The translations under genes and the position numbers were made by a program. From NCBI RefSeq assembly GCF_009659625.1, contig NZ_VOIW01000005.1, positions 558,001-622,000 on the forward strand: a stretch of 64,000 nt of DNA. Reading direction: 5' to 3'. Each line of letters starts with the position of its first letter. The first letter of the stretch is position 1. Below, piece after piece: positions 43,042-52,890 of this stretch. Below the pieces are notes generated by a model. That model was not told the DNA's origin. It saw only the letters and a list, made by a program, of their open reading frames with translations, and made no database searches. The DNA comes from Pseudomonas haemolytica. Lineage in GTDB: Bacteria; Pseudomonadota; Gammaproteobacteria; Pseudomonadales; Pseudomonadaceae.

Positions 43042-45531
43042 ATGGCAAAACCCCTGAGCGAGTACAACCGCAAACGCGATTTCGAGATTACCGCCGAACC
43101 CGCTGGAAGCTCCCCGGCCGCCAAGCGTAAAGCCTCGGCCCTGAGTTTTGTGATTCAAAAGCATGATGCACGCAACCTGCACTATGACTTTCGCCTGGAA
43201 CTCGACGGTGTGCTGTTGAGCTGGGCGGTACCCAAGGGACCGAGCTTGGACCCGACCCAGAAGCGCCTGGCGGTGCACGTTGAAGATCATCCGCTGAGCT
43301 ATGGCAGTTTCGAGGGCAGCATTCCCGCCGGCCAATACGGCGCCGGGGATGTGATTGTATGGGACCGTGGTGTATGGCAACCCCATGACGACCCGCGCAA
43401 GGCCTACGCGGCCGGCAAACTCAAATTTACCCTGGTGGGTGAAAAGCTCTCGGGGGATTGGGCCTTGGTACGCACTCGGCTCAAGGGCAGCGGCGACAAG
43501 GAGCAATGGTTGCTGATCAAGGAAAAGGACCAGCAGGCCCGCCCAGCGTCCGACTACGATATCGTCCAGGCCCAGCCCAACAGTGTGCTCAGCGATGCCT
43601 CGGTGGGCAAAGCCCGGGCTGCCAGCAAACCCAAGAAAACTGCGAAGCCCAAGAATGCGCACACTGCGCTACCCGAGCAATTCTCCCCGCAATTGGCAAC
43701 CCTGGTCGACCGCGCGCCCGCTGGCGATTGGCTGTACGAAATCAAATTCGATGGCTACCGCATGCTGGCGCGAATCCGCGACGGTGACGTGCGCCTGTTC
43801 ACGCGCAACGGCAATGATTGGACTGAGCGCCTGCCACGCCAGGTCAAGGCGCTGGAGGCGCTTAAACTCAAGGACAGCTGGCTCGACGGTGAAGTCGTCA
43901 GCCTCAACGCCGACGGTTTACCGGACTTCCAGGCGCTGCAAAATGCGTTCGATATCGGCCGTAGCCTGGACATCGTCTACTACCTGTTCGATGCGCCCTT
44001 CCTCGATGGGCAAGACCAACGCAAGGCCCCGGTGCAAGAGCGCCGCGCTGCGCTCAAATCCGCGCTTTCCGGTAGCCGCAGCAAGTTACTGCGCTTTTCC
44101 GAAGCCTTCGCCGCCAACCAGCGCGATATCTTCGAAAGTGCCTGCGACCTGGCCCTTGAGGGCGTGATCGGCAAGCGGGCCGGCAGCGCCTATGTGTCAA
44201 GCCGCAGTGCCGACTGGATCAAGCTCAAATGCCGCTTGCGCCAGGAGTTCGTGATTGTCGGCTATACCCGGCCCCAAGGTTCGCGCAGCGGGTTTGGTGC
44301 ACTGTTACTGGCGGTCAACGAAGACGCCGGGCTGGTCTACGCCGGGCGCGTGGGCACCGGCTTTGACCTGGCGGCACTGAAGGCGATCTACGCCAAGCTC
44401 ACGCCCCTCGAGCGTAAAACCTCGCCACTGGAAAAACCCCTGACCAGTGCCCAGGCCCGCGGTGTGCATTGGGTTGAACCAACGTTGGTCGCTGAAGTGC
44501 AATTTGCCGAGTGGACCCGTGAGGGTGTGGTGCGCCAGGCGGCTTTCGTGGGGCTGCGCACGGATAAACCGGTCTCGCAGATCATTCATGAACTGCCACG
44601 CGCGGCCAAAACGCTCAAGCAGCCCAAGGCAAAAGAAACGCATAAGGGCGTCAATATTACCCACCCCGAGCGAGTCATCGACCAACAAAGCGGTACGCAA
44701 AAACAGCAATTGGCACAGTTCTACGCCGACATCAGCGGCTGGATCCTGCCCTTTCTGCATGGCCGGCCTGTCTCCCTGCTCAGGGCACCGGAAGGCATCG
44801 ACGGCGAGCAGTTTTTCCAGAAACACTCCGAGCGCATGGCGATTCCCCACATCAAGCAACTGGACCCGGCGCTCGACCCCGGCCACGCGCGCCTGCTGGA
44901 AATCGACAACGCAGACGCCCTGATGGGCGCTGTGCAAATGGGCACTGTCGAACTGCACACCTGGGGCGCTACCACGGACAAAATCGAAACCCCCGACTTG
45001 TTCGTGCTGGACCTCGACCCCGATCCCGCCCTGCCCTGGAAAGCCATGCTGGAAGCGGCGCAACTGACCCTGTCGGTACTGGATGAGCTGGGCTTGCAAG
45101 CCTTCGTAAAGACCAGCGGCGGCAAAGGCTTGCACCTGATTGTGCCCCTGGCCCGACGCGATGGCTGGGACACCGTGAAGGCGTTCGCCAAAGCCATTGC
45201 CCAGTTTATGACTGAACAACTGCCCGAACGCTTTACTGCCACCAGCGGCCCGAAAAACCGTGTGGGCAAGATCTTTATCGATTACCTGCGTAACGCTCGT
45301 GGCGCCAGTACGGTGGCGGCTTATTCCGTACGGGCCCGGCCAGGCTTGCCGGTATCGGTACCGGTCAGTCGGGATGAATTGAAAGGCTTGCGCAGCGCCC
45401 AGCAGTGGACGGTGGCGAACCTGCACGAGCGGCTGCAGGGTTTGAAGGAAGATCCTTGGGCCGGCTACGCCAATCGACAGAAAATCAGCAAGAAGATGTG
45501 GGACAAGCTGGGCGCTGAACCACCGCAGTGA
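43042..45531 (+). CDS. ligD: Multifunctional NHEJ DNA ligase LigD (phosphoesterase-ligase-polymerase)
   Basis: The product has 829 residues from ATG 43042, with GGAG six bases upstream. The order is phosphoesterase (about 30-170, FVIQKHDARNLHYDFRLELDG), ATP-dependent ligase (about 215-520, nucleophile Lys235 in EIKFDGYR; motif IV-V EGVIGKRAGSAY and DWIKLKC), then primase-like polymerase (about 540-820, with the metal pair in LDLDPD and FVKTSGGKGLH). This matches the Pseudomonas LigD layout. It repairs double-strand breaks with Ku, mainly in stationary phase. Confidence 0.96.
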   Translation: MAKPLSEYNRKRDFEITAEPAGSSPAAKRKASALSFVIQKHDARNLHYDFRLELDGVLLSWAVPKGPSLDPTQKRLAVHVEDHPLSYGSFEGSIPAGQYGAGDVIVWDRGVWQPHDDPRKAYAAGKLKFTLVGEKLSGDWALVRTRLKGSGDKEQWLLIKEKDQQARPASDYDIVQAQPNSVLSDASVGKARAASKPKKTAKPKNAHTALPEQFSPQLATLVDRAPAGDWLYEIKFDGYRMLARIRDGDVRLFTRNGNDWTERLPRQVKALEALKLKDSWLDGEVVSLNADGLPDFQALQNAFDIGRSLDIVYYLFDAPFLDGQDQRKAPVQERRAALKSALSGSRSKLLRFSEAFAANQRDIFESACDLALEGVIGKRAGSAYVSSRSADWIKLKCRLRQEFVIVGYTRPQGSRSGFGALLLAVNEDAGLVYAGRVGTGFDLAALKAIYAKLTPLERKTSPLEKPLTSAQARGVHWVEPTLVAEVQFAEWTREGVVRQAAFVGLRTDKPVSQIIHELPRAAKTLKQPKAKETHKGVNITHPERVIDQQSGTQKQQLAQFYADISGWILPFLHGRPVSLLRAPEGIDGEQFFQKHSERMAIPHIKQLDPALDPGHARLLEIDNADALMGAVQMGTVELHTWGATTDKIETPDLFVLDLDPDPALPWKAMLEAAQLTLSVLDELGLQAFVKTSGGKGLHLIVPLARRDGWDTVKAFAKAIAQFMTEQLPERFTATSGPKNRVGKIFIDYLRNARGASTVAAYSVRARPGLPVSVPVSRDELKGLRSAQQWTVANLHERLQGLKEDPWAGYANRQKISKKMWDKLGAEPPQ

Positions 45532-45550
45532 TTCGCGCCCTGGGCAAGCT

Positions 45551-46462
45551 TCAAACAAGAATGAAGATGAGCGCCAAACCAGCGAAGATCGCCCATTTTT
45601 CCAGGTAGTAGCGCGTGCGATTGCGCTTTTTAAGCTCTTTGCCACGCAGACGGATCTTGTACAGGCGAGTAAAGGCACGGTTGAGGCCGCCGGTCTTGTC
45701 GCCATCGTCATTGGGCGAGCCTGCGGCCGCCATCACATTGCGGCTGAACCACCGGTTGAACGCCGCCGCCCAACGGTACTTCATCGGGCGCTCAATATCG
45801 CAAAACAGAATGATCCGGTTTTGCTGCGTGGTGTTTTCCGCGTAATGAATGTAGGTCTCATCGAACATCACCGGCTCGCCGTCACGCCAGTAGTAGCTCT
45901 CGCCATCCACATTGATATAGCAGCCAGGATCGTTGGGCGTATCCAGCCCCAAGTGATAGCGGTAGGAGCCCGCGTAGGGGTCACGGTGGCGCACCAGCTT
46001 GGAGCCCGGTGGCAGCTCGGCGAACATCGCAGCCTTGATCGAGCCGATGCCTTGCACCAACTCGGTGGTGCGTGGGCACAGCTTCATCGCCGACGGGTGG
46101 CTGTCGCCGTACCACTTGAGGTAGAAGCGCTTCCAGCCTGACTTGAAGAACGAGTTGAAACCCACGTCGTTGTACTGGTCCGAGCGCTTGATCTCCCCTG
46201 CGCGCATCAGGTTCTGGCCTTCCTGGCGGATCTCCTCCCAGTGCTCCTGCAACGGGCTCAGGTCCGGAAAGTCGCTGGGCGAGAGATACGGGCGGCTGGG
46301 TTGCTTGGAGAACAGGTACAGGAAGCAGTTGATCGGCGCCAGGAACGTCGAGTGATCGCTAAGCTGGCGACCCAGCTTGTGTCGCACCCGACCACGCAGG
46401 TGTACATACGCAATGGAGGCAACGTAGAGAGCAACAATGATGAGTTTCAAGGGATTCGTCAC
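45551..46462 (-). CDS. lpxO: LpxO-like lipid A 2-hydroxylase (aspartyl/asparaginyl beta-hydroxylase family)
   Basis: The 303-residue protein starts at GTG 46462. It has a membrane helix at each end (about residues 5-22 and 283-303) and a dioxygenase domain between them. The iron ligands are visible as HRD in KLVRHRDPYAGSYRYHLGL and a later His in DETYIHYAEN; an Arg follows in QQNRIILFCD for 2-oxoglutarate. LpxO adds a hydroxyl to the secondary acyl chain of lipid A at the inner membrane face. It lies beside a Wzz-type gene, so two lipopolysaccharide functions are neighbours. Confidence 0.88.
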   Translation of the reverse strand: MTNPLKLIIVALYVASIAYVHLRGRVRHKLGRQLSDHSTFLAPINCFLYLFSKQPSRPYLSPSDFPDLSPLQEHWEEIRQEGQNLMRAGEIKRSDQYNDVGFNSFFKSGWKRFYLKWYGDSHPSAMKLCPRTTELVQGIGSIKAAMFAELPPGSKLVRHRDPYAGSYRYHLGLDTPNDPGCYINVDGESYYWRDGEPVMFDETYIHYAENTTQQNRIILFCDIERPMKYRWAAAFNRWFSRNVMAAAGSPNDDGDKTGGLNRAFTRLYKIRLRGKELKKRNRTRYYLEKWAIFAGLALIFILV

Positions 46463-46671
46463 AAGTCAGGGAGAGAACAGGCTGCTCCTGCGGGCCCACA
46501 ACGGCCGAGGATGGATAAGCAGCACCTGAAATCACAATTCACATACCGGTGACACGGCCGGCTGGGCAACCTGTCGGCGTGAAACCATTGACGTTATTTA
46601 GCCACACTTTGTAACCAAAGGTTAACTAAGAATTGTGAAAAGCTGTCCACTGGTTGTGCTTGAGGGGTGAG

Positions 46672-46695
46672 CAGGCGGGCCCTTGGGCCCGCCTG
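46672..46695. terminator. GC-rich hairpin after the Wzz-type gene
   Basis: An 11-base perfect stem (CAGGCGGGCCC / GGGCCCGCCTG) with a two-base loop lies 19 bases after the stop at 46715. There is no T-run, so it may be an RNA-stabilising structure instead of a full terminator. The remaining 250 bases up to lpxO hold no gene. Confidence 0.6.
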
Positions 46696-46714
46696 TATGA
46701 ACGCTTTGCCAGGG

Positions 46715-48052
46715 CTATAGCGGGTCGTTTTTACCTTCGCGGCGAGGAACGCTGCTGTCACCCAATGCGGTATAAGGCAAGGCTTGGCCTCGGCTGCGGA
46801 TGAAGTAGCGGATCAACGCAATCATCATCCCAAGCAGCAAGCCGCCGACGAGACTTAACCCGATGACCAGCGGTTTCTTCGGCTTGATCGGCGCCACAGG
46901 TTCCTGGGCGCGGCGGTCGATCGTCACCAGCTTCAAGTTGCTCATGTCGATATTCAAGCTGCGCAACCTGGCGACTTCAGCGCGTAACGGCTCTACGTCC
47001 TGCAGGAATATGTCTTCATTGCCACGCTTTTGTAGCACCTCGACTTCGCGGTTGCTTTCCAGCAGTTGCAACTCCTTGCCGATCTCGGCAATGCGTGTGT
47101 TGGTGAAGTCATCACTGGTGCGCTGTTGCAAAGCCGAGCGCTCGGCTTCCAACGCCTCGGTGCCCATGAAATACAGCGGGATCTTCTGATTGTTCACCTC
47201 TGTGCGCATGACCTGGCTCGAACCGTTGCGCGTAGCATCAGCCATGGAGGATGGCGTCGTCGGTGTGCGGATCCCCATCGACTTGGCAATCGTAATGGCT
47301 TCCGCCAGCTCAGCCAGGCGGTTGGTCCGCTCCATCTTCATCTGCAAGCGCAGTGCGCTGAGCTCATCCTGCAACTGGGCACGCTTGAGCCGGTCAGCCT
47401 CAAGCAGCTTGGCGATCTTGGACTCTTTCTCGGTATCGTAGTTGGCACGGGCAGCGTCGATCTTGCCTTTAAGCTCGCTCAAGCGGTTATTGACGATTAC
47501 CTTGAGGTCGGCGCCGACTTGCTGGCGCTCGGCAGCAATGGCGTAATCCACGAACCCGTTGAGGATCGCGACACCATCGACGTCGGTCGGGTACTGCAAC
47601 TCAAGGCGAATATAGCTACTGAGCGAATCGGATTTCTTGGGATCTGGCAGGATCAGGTTGACGGAATTTCGATTGAACTCCTCAAAACTCTGTTCAAGGC
47701 TTTGCCCCGGTTTCTTGAACGTCTGGAACAACTCCTCGTGGTCCTTGAAAAATCCCAGGCGGGCCTCGTAGGAGTCCAGCTGTGCGCCCACTTTTACCAG
47801 CGCATCAGCAGGCGGCAACTTATAAACTTCCGAACGGTTCAAGGCATCCAGCTCGTTGATTGCCGCAGGCCTTAACACACTGCTGACTTCATACGTCTTG
47901 GGTGCAAGGAAGGCATACCCCGCGCCTAATACGCCTGCCAGAAGCGTACACCCCACAATCAGCTTTTTTTGTCGCCAAATCGCGTGAAACAATTCAATCA
48001 GATCAATTTCATCAGAAGCAACGGAAGGCGGGAGCGGGGAAGTTCGATTCAA
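46715..48052 (-). CDS. Wzz-type polysaccharide chain-length regulator
   Basis: The 445-residue protein is a polysaccharide co-polymerase of class 1: an N-terminal EIDLIELFHAIWRQKKLI entry into the first helix (about residues 33-52), a long periplasmic coiled-coil region (about 55-385), and a second helix (about 395-415) preceded by a Pro-rich PVAPIKPKKP segment. It starts at TTG 48052 with AAGGTG eight bases upstream, as no other start fits the conserved N-terminus. It would set the O-antigen length; being longer than WzzB (about 330-350) it resembles Wzz2/FepE types that give very long chains. Confidence 0.88.
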   Translation of the reverse strand: MNRTSPLPPSVASDEIDLIELFHAIWRQKKLIVGCTLLAGVLGAGYAFLAPKTYEVSSVLRPAAINELDALNRSEVYKLPPADALVKVGAQLDSYEARLGFFKDHEELFQTFKKPGQSLEQSFEEFNRNSVNLILPDPKKSDSLSSYIRLELQYPTDVDGVAILNGFVDYAIAAERQQVGADLKVIVNNRLSELKGKIDAARANYDTEKESKIAKLLEADRLKRAQLQDELSALRLQMKMERTNRLAELAEAITIAKSMGIRTPTTPSSMADATRNGSSQVMRTEVNNQKIPLYFMGTEALEAERSALQQRTSDDFTNTRIAEIGKELQLLESNREVEVLQKRGNEDIFLQDVEPLRAEVARLRSLNIDMSNLKLVTIDRRAQEPVAPIKPKKPLVIGLSLVGGLLLGMMIALIRYFIRSRGQALPYTALGDSSVPRREGKNDPL

Positions 48053-48391
48053 AATAAGAACACCTTAAGATAATACTAAAAGGCCATCATTCTCAGAAGC
48101 ACAATGACTTCTCACATCAGGGACAACGCCCTGTACACGGCGGACCAATGGCGATATGACCACTCAGTCCGCTGAAAAATCCCACAGTTATATGGAATAT
48201 TTCCATTTTATTTCGGCTAATAGGACAAATGTCACAACCCTGTCGGACTAACCTAGCTGCAAGAGTAGTCAATACATCATGAAAATGCTGTCAAATGCCT
48301 GTCCTATAAAGAAAAAAACTCAGCTTCCCTGTATTGCAGTTTCACTCTCGATACAATTTAACGCTTCCCTCTTCAGCAATAAGGAATTTGC
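48053..48391. other. Divergent control region with a palindrome at 48192-48206
   Basis: These 339 bases are AT-rich and contain no supportable gene. A perfect ATGGAA-TAT-TTCCAT repeat lies at 48192-48206, about 140 bases upstream of the Wzz-type start. AT-rich tracts on both sides could hold promoters for the two divergent genes, but I cannot place -35/-10 pairs with certainty. Confidence 0.5.
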
Positions 48392-48778
48392 ATGTCGCCT
48401 TTTTCAGCCGCGGATTTTCACAAGCTTCAAGGTGCCTGGGAACAAACTGCCCTTGAAGACAGTGGCGTTCTCAACCCTGCTGACGCCCACAGCGCGCCAG
48501 GGGCTATAACGACAATTAGCGGAGATGGATTCGAAGTGGTTACGATCAGTGGCGATGTATTGCTGGCGGGGCGTTTTATCCTCGACGCCAGCACCACCCC
48601 CAAAAGTATCACCTGGGTCGACACCATCGGCGATGATGCGGGCAAGCAGTTGCCTGCCAGCTACTGGCTTGAAGGTGATGATTTTGTGTTTATCGCAGCG
48701 GATGAAGGGATGCCCAGGCCTACGCAATTCAGCACCGGCCCGGGGCAAACCATGCGCACCTTCGTACGGCGATCGTGA
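48392..48778 (+). CDS. Small protein resembling the TIGR03067 family
   Basis: The 128-residue protein starts at ATG 48392 with AAGGAA upstream. Its layout fits small TIGR03067-type proteins: FHKLQGAWEQTALE at the start, a middle FILDASTTPKSITW, and an end with YWLEGDDFVFIAAD and RPTQFSTGPGQTMRTFVRR. The fold is probably a lipocalin-like barrel; no reaction is known for such proteins. No signal peptide. It is a single-gene unit ending before the terminator at 48871. Confidence 0.75.
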   Translation: MSPFSAADFHKLQGAWEQTALEDSGVLNPADAHSAPGAITTISGDGFEVVTISGDVLLAGRFILDASTTPKSITWVDTIGDDAGKQLPASYWLEGDDFVFIAADEGMPRPTQFSTGPGQTMRTFVRRS

Positions 48779-48870
48779 TCGGCGCGTCTATCCGATTTGA
48801 TCACAGCGTTTTCACAAAGCCTTCACTTTTCGATCTATAGGGTGGACCTACCTACTCCAGTGAATCACTT

Positions 48871-48900
48871 GGCCCGCCTCTCCTCGCGGGCCTTTTTTTT
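48871..48900 (+). terminator. Rho-independent terminator
   Basis: A 7-base GC stem (GGCCCGC / GCGGGCC) with an eight-base loop and eight T residues, 92 bases after the stop at 48778. It precedes the 3' end of the convergent methyltransferase gene. Confidence 0.9.
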
Positions 48901-48917
48901 GCGCGATGGAAACTGGA

Positions 48918-49730
48918 TCAGCCGGCCCGCTTGGTTGCCGTCAAGGTAAAGCACAACGGCAATTGCGCGGTCTGGTGCTGATATTGGTCGTAGAGCTCTT
49001 CCCGATTGGAGTGCGGGTACTCCTGCAAGTGACCTATCTGCAATTGCGCCGCGATCGCCGCGCCAACCACACTTCCCAGGGTGTGTACATACCAATAGGA
49101 CGTCGGTCCGGCCTGCTCACCCTGCCCTTCATAGACAATCGATTCCTGCAGCACAAAGGGTTCGCGCTGGAAGTAGGAGCTGGCAGGCAACAGTGGGTTG
49201 GCCGCCCGCGGGTCGAACACCTCGAGGAAGGGGTGGGTTTCGTACATCACCAGGGTGCCGCCAGGTTTAAGCACACTGGCGACATGCTGCATGAACAGCC
49301 CCACATCCGGCATCCAGCCCAGCACGCCAATGGTCACCAGGGCAATATCGAAACGTGCGTGCAAACGCTCGGGCAAATGATGGATATCGGTCTCTACGAA
49401 CTCGGGGCTATGGGGCGACACCGCGGCCAGCTCACGTGCCTGGTCCAGAAATGCCCGGGACTGATCGATCCCCACCACCGAGCGCGCGCCCAAGCCATAC
49501 AGTGAGAGGCTTTCGCGGCCATTGTTGCAGCCCAGTTGCACCACGTCCTTGCCCACCACACCGACGTCTTGCAGCAACGCGGTGATGGTCGGGTCAAGAC
49601 AGGAGAAATCAGGCTTGGCTACCGAGGCCAGCAACGCCGTCCAGGTGGCCGTGTCTTTATGCAGCCGGGCGGATTCGTCCCAGGCGTTTTTGTTGCTGGC
49701 AATTGCCTCTTGTGCTGAGGGCATGTCCAT
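48918..49730 (-). CDS. Class I SAM-dependent methyltransferase
   Basis: The 270-residue protein starts at ATG 49730 with GGAG five bases upstream. The cofactor motif I reads VVQLGCNNGRESLSL near residue 60, followed by VVGIDQSRAFLDQA (acidic loop) and the methyltransferase core up to about 170 (GGTLVMYETHPFLEVF). The C-terminal 90 residues are of the kind found in small-molecule methyltransferases. Substrate unknown. It is divergent from an MFS transporter gene, 154 bases away. Confidence 0.85.
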   Translation of the reverse strand: MDMPSAQEAIASNKNAWDESARLHKDTATWTALLASVAKPDFSCLDPTITALLQDVGVVGKDVVQLGCNNGRESLSLYGLGARSVVGIDQSRAFLDQARELAAVSPHSPEFVETDIHHLPERLHARFDIALVTIGVLGWMPDVGLFMQHVASVLKPGGTLVMYETHPFLEVFDPRAANPLLPASSYFQREPFVLQESIVYEGQGEQAGPTSYWYVHTLGSVVGAAIAAQLQIGHLQEYPHSNREELYDQYQHQTAQLPLCFTLTATKRAG

Positions 49731-49884
49731 TGCTTCTCCAGAAAGTCAGTCAGGCGGGCTTGGGAAAGTAAATCAAATGCCAGCAGGATAGAACCCTCGA
49801 CGACCGCGAAACTTATCGTCAAGCCTGCTGGTCACTAAACCAACGCGTGTTCGCTCCCTGAGCACCGCTTTTGAAGGTCGCACC

Positions 49885-51123
49885 GTGGCCCATCCCTCAG
49901 ACCTGCGCATCGCGTTATCCCTGGACAGCCTGAACTTCTTCCTCGCCGATGTGCGCGACGGTCTCGGGCCGTATCTGGCGATCTACTTGTTGGCGGTCCA
50001 TCAATGGGACCCGGCCAGCATCGGTGTGGTCATGACCCTGGCGGGCATCGCCGCCTTGATCACCCAGGGCCCGGCTGGTGCGCTGATCGACCGCACCCAC
50101 CGTAAACGTGCAGTCATTGCATTTGCCGCGCTGTTGGTCACCACCAGTTGCCTGATGCTGCCCTTCGTCAGTTCATTTGGCTGGGTGGCGCTGACCCAAG
50201 CCGCCAGCGCGATAGCCGCCTCGGTGTTCGCTCCAGCAATTTCCGCGATTTCCCTGGGCATTACCGGCCCCCGCGCTTTCACCCGGCGCACCGGACGCAA
50301 CGAAACCTTCAACCACGCCGGCAACGCCGTGGCTGCGCTGCTGGCTGGTGGCTTGGCCTATCTGTTCGGGCCGGTGGTGGTGTTCTACCTGATGGCCTTC
50401 ATGGCGGTCGCCAGCGTTGTCGCGGTCAGTTGCGTACCGGCCAAGGCGATTGACCATGAGGTCGCTCGCGGTTTCGACCCGGCCGTTCACAGCGATCATG
50501 AACAGCCCTCGGGCCTGAACGTGCTGTTGGCCAATCGCCCTCTATTGCTGTTCGCCATCTGCTGCGCCCTGTTTCACCTGGCCAATGCCGCGATGCTGCC
50601 GCTGGTCAGCCAGAAGCTGGCACAGATCAACCTACAGATGGCCACGCCCCTGACCTCCGCGTGCATCGTCGCCGCGCAGTTGGTCATGGTGCCGATGGCC
50701 TGGCTGGTGGGGCTCAAGGCCGATGTATGGGGGCGCAAGCCACTGTTGCTGGCCGGGTTTGTGATTCTGCCGCTGCGCGGCGTGCTCTATACCCTGTCCA
50801 GCGACCCGTACTGGCTGGTGACGGTGCAGATGCTCGATGGCATCGGCGCTGGCATTTTCGGCGCGCTGTTCCCGGTCATCGTCAAGGACCTGACCCACGG
50901 CACCGGGCGCTTCAACGTCAGCCTGGGCGCCCTCTCCACCGTATTCGGCCTGGGCGCGGCGCTGAGCAGCAGCCTGGCCGGTTTCGTGGTGCAACAGGCA
51001 GGCTACAACGCGGCCTTTCTGACGTTGGCCGGCGTGGCAGGCGTGGCGTTGCTGCTGTTATGGCTGGCGATGCCAGAGACGATGGCGAAACCATCCTTCG
51101 CTCGCCATACAACTGTTGCCTGA
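49885..51123 (+). CDS. MFS transporter
   Basis: The 412-residue protein starts at GTG 49885 with GAAGG upstream. Twelve helices are expected; the loop 2-3 signature appears as GALIDRTHRKRAVI and the loop 8-9 counterpart as GLKADVWGRKPLL. It resembles drug or metabolite exporters of the major facilitator superfamily driven by protons. Substrate unknown. It is a single-gene unit between the methyltransferase and ybiT. Confidence 0.87.
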   Translation: MAHPSDLRIALSLDSLNFFLADVRDGLGPYLAIYLLAVHQWDPASIGVVMTLAGIAALITQGPAGALIDRTHRKRAVIAFAALLVTTSCLMLPFVSSFGWVALTQAASAIAASVFAPAISAISLGITGPRAFTRRTGRNETFNHAGNAVAALLAGGLAYLFGPVVVFYLMAFMAVASVVAVSCVPAKAIDHEVARGFDPAVHSDHEQPSGLNVLLANRPLLLFAICCALFHLANAAMLPLVSQKLAQINLQMATPLTSACIVAAQLVMVPMAWLVGLKADVWGRKPLLLAGFVILPLRGVLYTLSSDPYWLVTVQMLDGIGAGIFGALFPVIVKDLTHGTGRFNVSLGALSTVFGLGAALSSSLAGFVVQQAGYNAAFLTLAGVAGVALLLLWLAMPETMAKPSFARHTTVA

Positions 51124-51265
51124 CATATGCGACAATGCGCGCCAAATTCCAACACACATCCAAAATTTTCCGCTCAGCGACCGGGTTTCGCGCCTTGATG
51201 TCGCTGTTGACGCATGCCTGAAGGCACCTGCCGTCACGCTCGCAACCCATTGATAGGTAAAGTAA

Positions 51266-52852
51266 TTGATCTCCACAGCTAACATCACCATGCAGTTCGG
51301 CGCCAAGCCGCTCTTCGAGAACGTCTCGGTCAAGTTCGGCGCCGGCAACCGCTATGGTTTGATCGGTGCCAACGGTTGCGGCAAGTCGACCTTCATGAAA
51401 ATCCTGGGTGGCGACCTCGATCCGTCCGGTGGCCAGGTCATGCTGGAGCCGAATGTGCGCCTGGGTAAACTGCGCCAGGACCAGTTCGCCTACGAAGAAT
51501 TCACCGTGCTCGACACCGTGATCATGGGCCACGAGGAGTTGTGGAAGGTCAAGGCCGAGCGCGACCGTATCTACTCGCTGCCGGAAATGAGTGAAGACGA
51601 CGGCATGGCCGTCGCCGAGCTGGAAACCGAGTTCGCCGAGATGGACGGCTACACCGCCGAATCCCGCGCCGGTGAGCTGCTGCTGGGCCTGGGCATTCCC
51701 CTGGAACAGCATTTCGGCCCGATGAGCGAAGTGTCCCCAGGCTGGAAGCTGCGCGTTTTGCTGGCCCAGGCGCTGTTCTCCGACCCTGAAGTGCTGTTGC
51801 TCGATGAACCGACCAACCACTTGGACATCAACACCATCCGCTGGCTGGAAAACATCCTGACCCAGCGCTCCAGCCTGATGATCATCATCTCTCACGACCG
51901 TCACTTCCTGAACAGCGTGTGCACCCACATGGCTGACCTGGACTACGGCGAGCTGCGCCTGTTCCCAGGCAACTACGACGAGTACATGACCGTGGCGACC
52001 CAGTCCCGCGAGCAACTGCTGTCGGACAACGCCAAGAAGAAGGCGCAGATCTCCGAACTGCAATCCTTCGTCAGCCGCTTCTCGGCCAACGCTTCCAAAG
52101 CCAAGCAGGCCACCTCCCGCGCCAAGGCGATCGACAAGATCCAGCTGGCCGAGGTCAAGCCTTCGAGCCGTGTGAGCCCGTTCATCCGTTTCGACCAGAA
52201 CAAAAAACTGCACCGCCAGGCGGTCATCGTCGAGCGCATGGCCAAAGGCTTCGATGGCAAACCGCTGTTCAAGGACTTCAGCTTCCAGGTTGAAGCCGGC
52301 GAGCGCGTGGCGATCATCGGTCCGAACGGTATCGGCAAGACCACGCTGCTGCGTACGCTGGTCAACGAACTGACGCCGGATGCCGGTAGCATCAAGTGGA
52401 CCGACGCGGCTGAGCTGGGCTACTACGCTCAGGACCACGCCCATGACTTCGAAGACGACATGAGCCTGTTCGACTGGATGGGCCAGTGGACTCAAGGCGA
52501 GCAAATGATCCGTGGCACCCTGGGTCGCATGCTGTTCTCCAACGACGAGATCCAGAAGTCGGTGAAGGTGATTTCCGGTGGTGAGCAAGGCCGTATGCTG
52601 TTCGGCAAGCTGATCCTGCAAAAGCCGAACGTGCTGATCATGGACGAACCGACCAACCACTTGGACATGGAATCCATCGAGGCGCTGAACCTGGCGCTGG
52701 AGAACTACCCGGGCACGCTGATCTTCGTCAGCCACGACCGTGAGTTCGTATCGTCCCTGGCCACCCGCATCATCGAGTTGAGCCCTAGCGGCGTGATCGA
52801 CTTCAGCGGCACCTACGATGACTACCTGCGTAGCCAGGGTGTGGTGTTTTAA
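51266..52852 (+). CDS. ybiT: ABC-F family ATPase YbiT
   Basis: The 528-residue cytoplasmic protein starts at TTG 51266 (MISTANITMQFGAKPLF), the usual N-terminus of YbiT. It holds two ATPase domains: GANGCGKST and LLLDEPTNHLD in the first, GPNGIGKTT and LIMDEPTNHLD in the second, joined by the linker typical of ABC-F proteins (about residues 240-310). ABC-F proteins bind the ribosome E site and adjust translation; none has a membrane part. A terminator follows. Confidence 0.93.
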   Translation: MISTANITMQFGAKPLFENVSVKFGAGNRYGLIGANGCGKSTFMKILGGDLDPSGGQVMLEPNVRLGKLRQDQFAYEEFTVLDTVIMGHEELWKVKAERDRIYSLPEMSEDDGMAVAELETEFAEMDGYTAESRAGELLLGLGIPLEQHFGPMSEVSPGWKLRVLLAQALFSDPEVLLLDEPTNHLDINTIRWLENILTQRSSLMIIISHDRHFLNSVCTHMADLDYGELRLFPGNYDEYMTVATQSREQLLSDNAKKKAQISELQSFVSRFSANASKAKQATSRAKAIDKIQLAEVKPSSRVSPFIRFDQNKKLHRQAVIVERMAKGFDGKPLFKDFSFQVEAGERVAIIGPNGIGKTTLLRTLVNELTPDAGSIKWTDAAELGYYAQDHAHDFEDDMSLFDWMGQWTQGEQMIRGTLGRMLFSNDEIQKSVKVISGGEQGRMLFGKLILQKPNVLIMDEPTNHLDMESIEALNLALENYPGTLIFVSHDREFVSSLATRIIELSPSGVIDFSGTYDDYLRSQGVVF

Positions 52853-52890
52853 GGACAGCCAGTAGTTTTCAGCTGCAAGCTGCAAGAGAA

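Noticed and set aside
42079..43662. 527-residue minus-strand open frame opposite ku and ligD
   Set aside because: No motif, and both opposite genes are clear.
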